DNA from: VAZQ01 sp035293945
GTDB taxonomy: Bacteria; Pseudomonadota; Alphaproteobacteria; Rhizobiales; Xanthobacteraceae
NCBI GenBank assembly: GCA_035293945.1
Contig: DATGLV010000039.1
Span: forward strand, 124,001-188,000
Reading direction: 5' to 3'
DNA length: 64,000 nucleotides
Shown here one piece after another: positions 60,000-64,000 of the stretch (within the stretch, counting starts at the first letter, position 1; the number at the start of each line of letters is the position of its first letter). The notes under the pieces are model-generated. The model did not search any database and was not told where the DNA came from. It worked only from the letters and a program-made list of their open reading frames with translations. The position numbers were made by a program, and so were the translations under genes.

Positions 60000-60845
60000 T
60001 TAAACGTCGGGTCGCTTGTAGTCGACGTTAGGACCGCCCTTCTGTGATTTGAGATAGGCCTCGACGTCGTTGAGCGGGTCCATGGCGCGGCGCAGCCGCT
60101 GCCCCACCAATTGGTCGAGTTGGATCGCCTGCGCGATCGACAGGTCGCGGCCCATCTGCACGGTGATCTTATGATGCTCGAGCGGCGCCAGGTGGCGGGA
60201 GGCAATCTCGCGAGCGATACCGATAGTGAAGCTTTCGAGCTCGGCTGCGGGAACAGCTTGGCTCACGATGCCGAGCGCATCGGCTTCTTTGCCGCTGAAG
60301 TTGCGTCCCACCAGCGCTATGTGGGCGAGCTTCTTCACCGGCAGGCCGCCGTGCAGCAGCGTCGAGGTGACGAGCTGGCCGAAGCTGCCGCGCAGGATCT
60401 CCGGCATGCCGAGCTGGGCATCTTCGGCCGCATAGACGAGATCGTGGCAGTTCATGATGCCGAGCGCCCCGCCCAGACAATAGCCGTGCACCTGCGCGAT
60501 CATGATGCGGGGGAACACGCGCACCGCTTCCGCGATCTGGATGGTGAGGTTAGGCCGATCCCAGTCGAGCAGCGGGCCGTTGGAAACCTCGCGCAGGAAG
60601 TTGAGGTCGAGGCCCGAGGAATAGACAGTGCCTGCGCCCTTGGTGATGACGACCTTCAGCGACTTGTCGGCCCGGATGATATCCAGGGACTCGATGAAGG
60701 CGAGGCACAGCGGCCGGTTCCAGCAATTGCGCTTCTCCGGCCGGTTCAGGACGATGCGTGCCACCCCCGCGCTTTCGAGTCGCTCAAGGATGAGCTCCGG
60801 CCATTCCTTGAGCTTGTGCCACTTCTCGGTCTCCGCTTCGGACAT
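60000..60845 (-). CDS. Enoyl-CoA hydratase/isomerase family protein
   Basis: Crotonase-fold protein, 281 aa from ATG 60845 (GGAGAG 7 bases upstream); ATG 60851 would add two residues. RIVLNRPEKRNCWNRPLCLAFIESL, oxyanion loop GAGTVYSSGLDLNFLREV, and MIAQVHGYCLGGALGIMNCHDLVYAAEDAQLGMPEILRGSFG. The two catalytic Glu positions of crotonase are not clearly both kept (MPEILRGSFG offers one), so isomerase or hydrolase activity is possible. Between accA and xerD on the minus strand. Confidence 0.82.
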   Translation of the reverse strand: MSEAETEKWHKLKEWPELILERLESAGVARIVLNRPEKRNCWNRPLCLAFIESLDIIRADKSLKVVITKGAGTVYSSGLDLNFLREVSNGPLLDWDRPNLTIQIAEAVRVFPRIMIAQVHGYCLGGALGIMNCHDLVYAAEDAQLGMPEILRGSFGQLVTSTLLHGGLPVKKLAHIALVGRNFSGKEADALGIVSQAVPAAELESFTIGIAREIASRHLAPLEHHKITVQMGRDLSIAQAIQLDQLVGQRLRRAMDPLNDVEAYLKSQKGGPNVDYKRPDV

Positions 60846-60935
60846 CGGCATCTCTCCGCCAGGACTTTTCCGCCTCGGTCACCTTGGTATCGGGGGCGGC
60901 ACTCGCCCGCAAGGTCCGGCTCGGAAACGCCAAGT

Positions 60936-61883
60936 TTAATGCTCCGCGAGCGGATGCAGATCGCGCACCAGGCTCTTCAGGCGCTCCGCGAGCACGTGCG
61001 TGTAGATCTGCGTGGTTGAGATGTCGGCGTGGCCGAGCAGCGTTTGCACCACCCTGAGATCGGCGCCGTTGTGCAACAGATGGCTCGCGAAGGCGTGGCG
61101 CAGCACATGCGGGCTGACCTGATCGGGCCGGAGCCCCGCCGCGGTCGCAAGCGCCTTGAGGTCGCGCGCGAAGTGCTGACGGGTGAGGTGACCACTTTCC
61201 CCGAACGAGGGGAACAGCCATTTCGACCTGTCGTCCGGTCGCAACTCGGCCAGCAGCGAAAGATAGTCGCGCATGGCCTGCTTGGCAGCCGCGTTCAACG
61301 GAACGATCCGTTCCTTGCCGCCCTTGCCGCGCACGATCAGCATCTCGGCGCTGCGCTCGGCGGCGGCCGCCGGCAGCGCGACCAACTCGGAGACCCGCAG
61401 CCCGGTCGCATACAGCACCTCGATAAGGCAAACGAGCCGTGATGCGCGCAGCCGCTCGGGCTTGCCCGGCACGGCGGCAAGGAGCCCGGCGCGGGCGGCC
61501 CCGAGCAGACGGTCGACGTCCGCGATGCTCAAGACTTTCGGGATCGCTCGGCCGCGCTTGGGACCCGCCAGGATGGCGGCCGGATCGTCACGCCGATGGC
61601 CCTCCGCGTAGAGGAAGCGATAGAGCTGCCGGATGGCCGAAAGGCGCCGCGCCACCGAGGCGGGAGCGAGGCCGCGCTTTCCGAGCTGTGCCAGATAGTC
61701 GCGCACCTGGTCGGTCGTGGCGCGCGCGAGCGTGCGGCGTACGGTCCGCAGTTGAGCGGAGAAATCCTCCAGGTCGCGGCGATAGGCCGCCAACGTGTTC
61801 ACCCCGGCGCCGCGCTCGGCGGCGAGCATATCGAGGAACAATTCGATCAGGTTTTGATCGGAGCTTCGGGTCGTGCGGCTCAT
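60936..61883 (-). CDS. xerD: Site-specific tyrosine recombinase XerD
   Basis: 315 aa; with XerC resolves chromosome dimers at dif. Core-binding domain NLIELFLDMLAAERGAGVNTLAAYRRDLEDF; catalytic residues R in YATGLRVSELVALP, K in VRGKGGKERIVPL, H-x-x-R in SPHVLRHAFASHLLHNGADLR, H in LLGHADISTTQIYTHV with nucleophile Tyr. Start ATG 61883. Chromosomal position next to aro genes marks it as XerD, not an integron or phage integrase. Confidence 0.94.
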   Translation of the reverse strand: MSRTTRSSDQNLIELFLDMLAAERGAGVNTLAAYRRDLEDFSAQLRTVRRTLARATTDQVRDYLAQLGKRGLAPASVARRLSAIRQLYRFLYAEGHRRDDPAAILAGPKRGRAIPKVLSIADVDRLLGAARAGLLAAVPGKPERLRASRLVCLIEVLYATGLRVSELVALPAAAAERSAEMLIVRGKGGKERIVPLNAAAKQAMRDYLSLLAELRPDDRSKWLFPSFGESGHLTRQHFARDLKALATAAGLRPDQVSPHVLRHAFASHLLHNGADLRVVQTLLGHADISTTQIYTHVLAERLKSLVRDLHPLAEH

Positions 61884-61923
61884 CTGCTCGCCGTCGGCCA
61901 ATGGGCGCAATCGTTCGCGCCGA

Positions 61924-62076
61924 TCATTCGTGCTGCTTCAGGAATCGGTCCGGCGGCACCGAGACGGTGATCTCGCGCGGGTAGGGGTTATACCAATAGG
62001 CCAAAGCATACATAGCGCCATAGACGGCGCCGACCACGAGGCCGATAGCCAGCAGGAGCCGAAGCAGCGAAGGCAT
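61924..62076 (-). CDS. Conserved 50-aa small membrane protein between xerD and aroK
   Basis: Reads MPSLLRLLLAIGLVVGAVYG, continuing AMYALAYWYNPYPREITVSV and PPDRFLKQHE. One TM helix (residues 4-27) then a short periplasmic tail. I recall the same tail (REITVxVPPDxF) at this place in other Rhizobiales. Start ATG 62076, stop TGA 61924-61926, 40 bp before xerD on the same strand. Divergent from aroK. Function unknown. Confidence 0.75.
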   Translation of the reverse strand: MPSLLRLLLAIGLVVGAVYGAMYALAYWYNPYPREITVSVPPDRFLKQHE

Positions 62077-62301
62077 CGTGTTAGACCGTGTAGCGCACCG
62101 CGACTCTGCTTTGAAAGAATGGAGAAACTACGACCACGTTCCGCGTGCGGTGACAAGCGTCAATCGGGAAAAGGCACCTGCCAAGTGGGCGCGGACGAAA
62201 GCAATGGCACTTGCTACATAGTCCCGTCGACCGGGTTCCACTCGACCCGCGGGTGGTTTTGCGCTGTCGGATTTGATACTGGTGCCCGACTTAAATCGCG
62301 C

Positions 62302-62319
62302 GTCAGTCATTGGACTGAC
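62302..62319. promoter_or_regulatory. Palindrome GTCAGTC-attg-GACTGAC in the aroK leader
   Basis: Perfect 7-bp arms with a 4-nt loop, ending 24 bp before the aroK start. It may be an operator or an mRNA hairpin near the ribosome site. No T-run follows. Confidence 0.45.
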
Positions 62320-62343
62320 AGGCGTCTGGAGCACACGGGTTGC

Positions 62344-62949
62344 ATGTCGGTACAGGCGAGGCAGGACGTGAACCAAATTTCCGGCCCGGAGGCCGCTATC
62401 GTGGCGGCTTTGGGCCTGCGCTCGGTCGTGCTGGTCGGCATGATGGGGGCCGGCAAGTCCTCGATCGGACGGCGCTTGGCCGCACGACTCGCTATCCCGT
62501 TTGCCGACGCCGACACCGAGATTGAGACGGCGGCCGGGATGTCGATCCCGGATATCTTCTCGAGCTACGGAGAGGCCCATTTTCGCGCCGGCGAGGCGCG
62601 CGTCATCGCCCGCCTGCTCGAGGGCGGCCCGCAGGTGCTGGCGACCGGAGGCGGCGCCTTCATGAATGCGGACACGCGCGCCGCCATTGCCCGGCACGGC
62701 GTTTCGATCTGGCTCAGGGCGGAATTCGACGTGTTGATGCGGCGGATCAAGCGCCGGCAGGACCGTCCGCTCTTGCACACCGAAGACCCAGCCGAGACCG
62801 TGCGCGCTCTCGTCGCCGAGCGCTATCCGGTCTACGGGCTGGCCGACATCACCATTCAGTCGCGCGATGTGCCGCACGAGAAGATCGTCGACGAGATCGT
62901 GGCGGAACTGGCGACGCGTCTGTCGTCGGGCGTGGAGCAAACGCCATGA
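62344..62949 (+). CDS. aroK: Shikimate kinase
   Basis: 201 aa; phosphorylates shikimate at O-3. Walker A VGMMGAGKSSIGRRLAARL, shikimate-binding DADTEIE and FRAGEARV, GGGAFMN, and the lid RRQDRPLL. ATG 62344 (MSVQARQD); the frame continues upstream with no homologous content. The stop overlaps the aroB start (ATGA). Confidence 0.95.
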   Translation: MSVQARQDVNQISGPEAAIVAALGLRSVVLVGMMGAGKSSIGRRLAARLAIPFADADTEIETAAGMSIPDIFSSYGEAHFRAGEARVIARLLEGGPQVLATGGGAFMNADTRAAIARHGVSIWLRAEFDVLMRRIKRRQDRPLLHTEDPAETVRALVAERYPVYGLADITIQSRDVPHEKIVDEIVAELATRLSSGVEQTP

Positions 62950-64000
62950 CGGCGCCGCTGCGTTCGCCCGAGCCGATCGTGGTCGAGGTTGCACTCGCTG
63001 AGCGCAGCTACGAGATCGTCATCGGCCGTGCGACCCTTGCCTCGCTCGGCCGCCGCATGCGGGCGCTCAAGCCGCGCGCCAAGGCGGCGATCGTGACCGA
63101 TACGATGGTCGCCTCCCTGCATCTCGCAGCGACCGAGGCGGCGCTGGCGGCCGCCGGCATTGCCGCCACGGTCGTCACCGTCCCGCCCGGCGAAAGCTCG
63201 AAGAGCTTCGAAGTCTTCGAGCGCGTCTGCGAGGCCTTGATCGCAGCGCGCATCGAACGCGGGGATCTGGTGGTCGCGCTGGGGGGCGGCGTTGTGGGCG
63301 ACCTCGCCGGCTTTGCGGCCGCGGTCATTCGGCGCGGCCTGGACTATGTGCAGGTGCCGACTACGCTCCTGGCGCAGGTCGATTCCTCGGTCGGTGGCAA
63401 GACCGCGATCGATTCCCGGCACGGCAAGAACCTCGTCGGCGCCTTCCATCAGCCCATCCTGGTCGTCGCCGACACCGCCTTGCTCGACACCCTGCCCCCG
63501 CGCGAGTTCGCGGCCGGCTATGCCGAGGTCGCCAAATACGGCCTCATTGGCGATGCCGCCTTCTTTGCCCAGCTCGAGGCCGACTGGCGCGAGGTTTTTT
63601 CCGGCGGGCCCGCACGCGAGCAGGCGATCGCCGTGAGCTGCCGCGCCAAGGCCGCGATCGTTTCCCGCGACGAGCGCGAAACCGGGGACCGGGCGCTGCT
63701 TAATCTCGGCCACACATTCGGGCATGCGCTTGAGGCGGCGGCTGGCTTCTCCGGCAAGCTGCTGCATGGCGAGGCGATCTCGCTCGGCATGGTGATGGCC
63801 TTCGAATTTTCCGCTCGGCGCGGGCTGGCGCCGCCGGGTGACTTCGAGCGCGTCGCGCGCCATCTTGCGGCGGTCGGCCTGCCCATCCATGTCAAAAAAA
63901 TGGCGGGCCCACTGCCGGATGCCGATCGGCTGATGGACTTGATCGCACAGGACAAGAAGGTGCAAGGCGGCAGGCTGACCTTCATCCTGGCGCGGGGAAT
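62946..64000 (+). CDS. aroB: 3-dehydroquinate synthase, 3' end outside the window
   Basis: 351 codons present, the end is beyond the right edge. NAD- and metal-dependent DAHP cyclisation. PPGESSKSFEVFERVCEALI, VVALGGGVVGDLAGFAAAVIRRGLDYVQVPTTLLAQVDSSVGGKTAIDSRHGKNLVGAFHQP (active site), and metal ligands E in AGYAEVAKYGLI, H in NLGHTFGHALE and H in LLHGEAISLGM. ATG 62946 is coupled to aroK. Confidence 0.96.
   Translation, partial: MTAPLRSPEPIVVEVALAERSYEIVIGRATLASLGRRMRALKPRAKAAIVTDTMVASLHLAATEAALAAAGIAATVVTVPPGESSKSFEVFERVCEALIAARIERGDLVVALGGGVVGDLAGFAAAVIRRGLDYVQVPTTLLAQVDSSVGGKTAIDSRHGKNLVGAFHQPILVVADTALLDTLPPREFAAGYAEVAKYGLIGDAAFFAQLEADWREVFSGGPAREQAIAVSCRAKAAIVSRDERETGDRALLNLGHTFGHALEAAAGFSGKLLHGEAISLGMVMAFEFSARRGLAPPGDFERVARHLAAVGLPIHVKKMAGPLPDADRLMDLIAQDKKVQGGRLTFILARG

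Noticed and set aside
60936..61883. Phage or genomic-island integrase
   Set aside because: It is chromosomal XerD in its usual aro-gene neighbourhood with no att sites or other phage genes.

Overview
The window is GC-rich chromosomal DNA, densely packed on both strands, from an alphaproteobacterium. It most resembles Hyphomicrobiales of the Bradyrhizobium/Xanthobacteraceae kind. This rests on gene order (xerD - tiny membrane gene - aroK - aroB; mtgA-rpmF; ptsP-prfA-prmC-DUF4167; phaR beside phaAB), on Zur/DmeR/DmeF-type metal genes, and on the intergenic palindromes typical of those genomes. The genus cannot be fixed from sequence reading alone. No rRNA, tRNA, CRISPR array or prophage was seen.

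Layout. 1-8.4 kb: a protocatechuate 4,5-cleavage block (amidohydrolase end, ligA, ligB, ligC) followed on the same strand by two tandem core-MetE-like zinc methyltransferases, an MFE-2-type SDR, a hydratase-2 (MaoC) protein and an acyl-CoA dehydrogenase, with composite REP-like palindromes at the gene borders. 8.5-12.3 kb (minus): macro-domain protein, patatin, 3-hydroxybutyrate dehydrogenase, second patatin. 12.4-14.3 kb: zur and ispG. 14.4-17.2 kb (minus): DUF1345 membrane protein, orphan ABC binding protein, bicupin. 17.4-23.8 kb: mtgA, rpmF, GGDEF/EAL protein, phaR, phaA, phaB. 23.8-39.2 kb: housekeeping genes (gloB, prmC, prfA, ptsP, lysC, ubiG, lepB, grxC, comF-like) plus a DMT transporter carrying an in-frame palindromic element.

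40.5-50.8 kb is the accessory part. An IS256-family element sits directly upstream of a dmeR-dmeF nickel/cobalt efflux pair whose DmeF has an extra domain inside its His-rich loop. It is followed by a LysR regulator between two DUF6152 paralogues, then a CcoP-like diheme cytochrome c, a PpiC foldase and a HupE/UreJ permease in tight order, an alpha/beta hydrolase-fold protein without its serine, and a cytochrome c'. Together these look like a metal-handling/periplasmic redox island that I cannot match to a described system.

50.8-64 kb returns to core genes: mutT, argJ, a PpiC lipoprotein, secA, an L,D-transpeptidase, accA, an enoyl-CoA hydratase, xerD, aroK and the start of aroB. Working themes are aromatic-acid catabolism feeding central metabolism, PHB synthesis and mobilisation (phaR/phaAB with bdhA and patatins), and envelope biogenesis and protein export.
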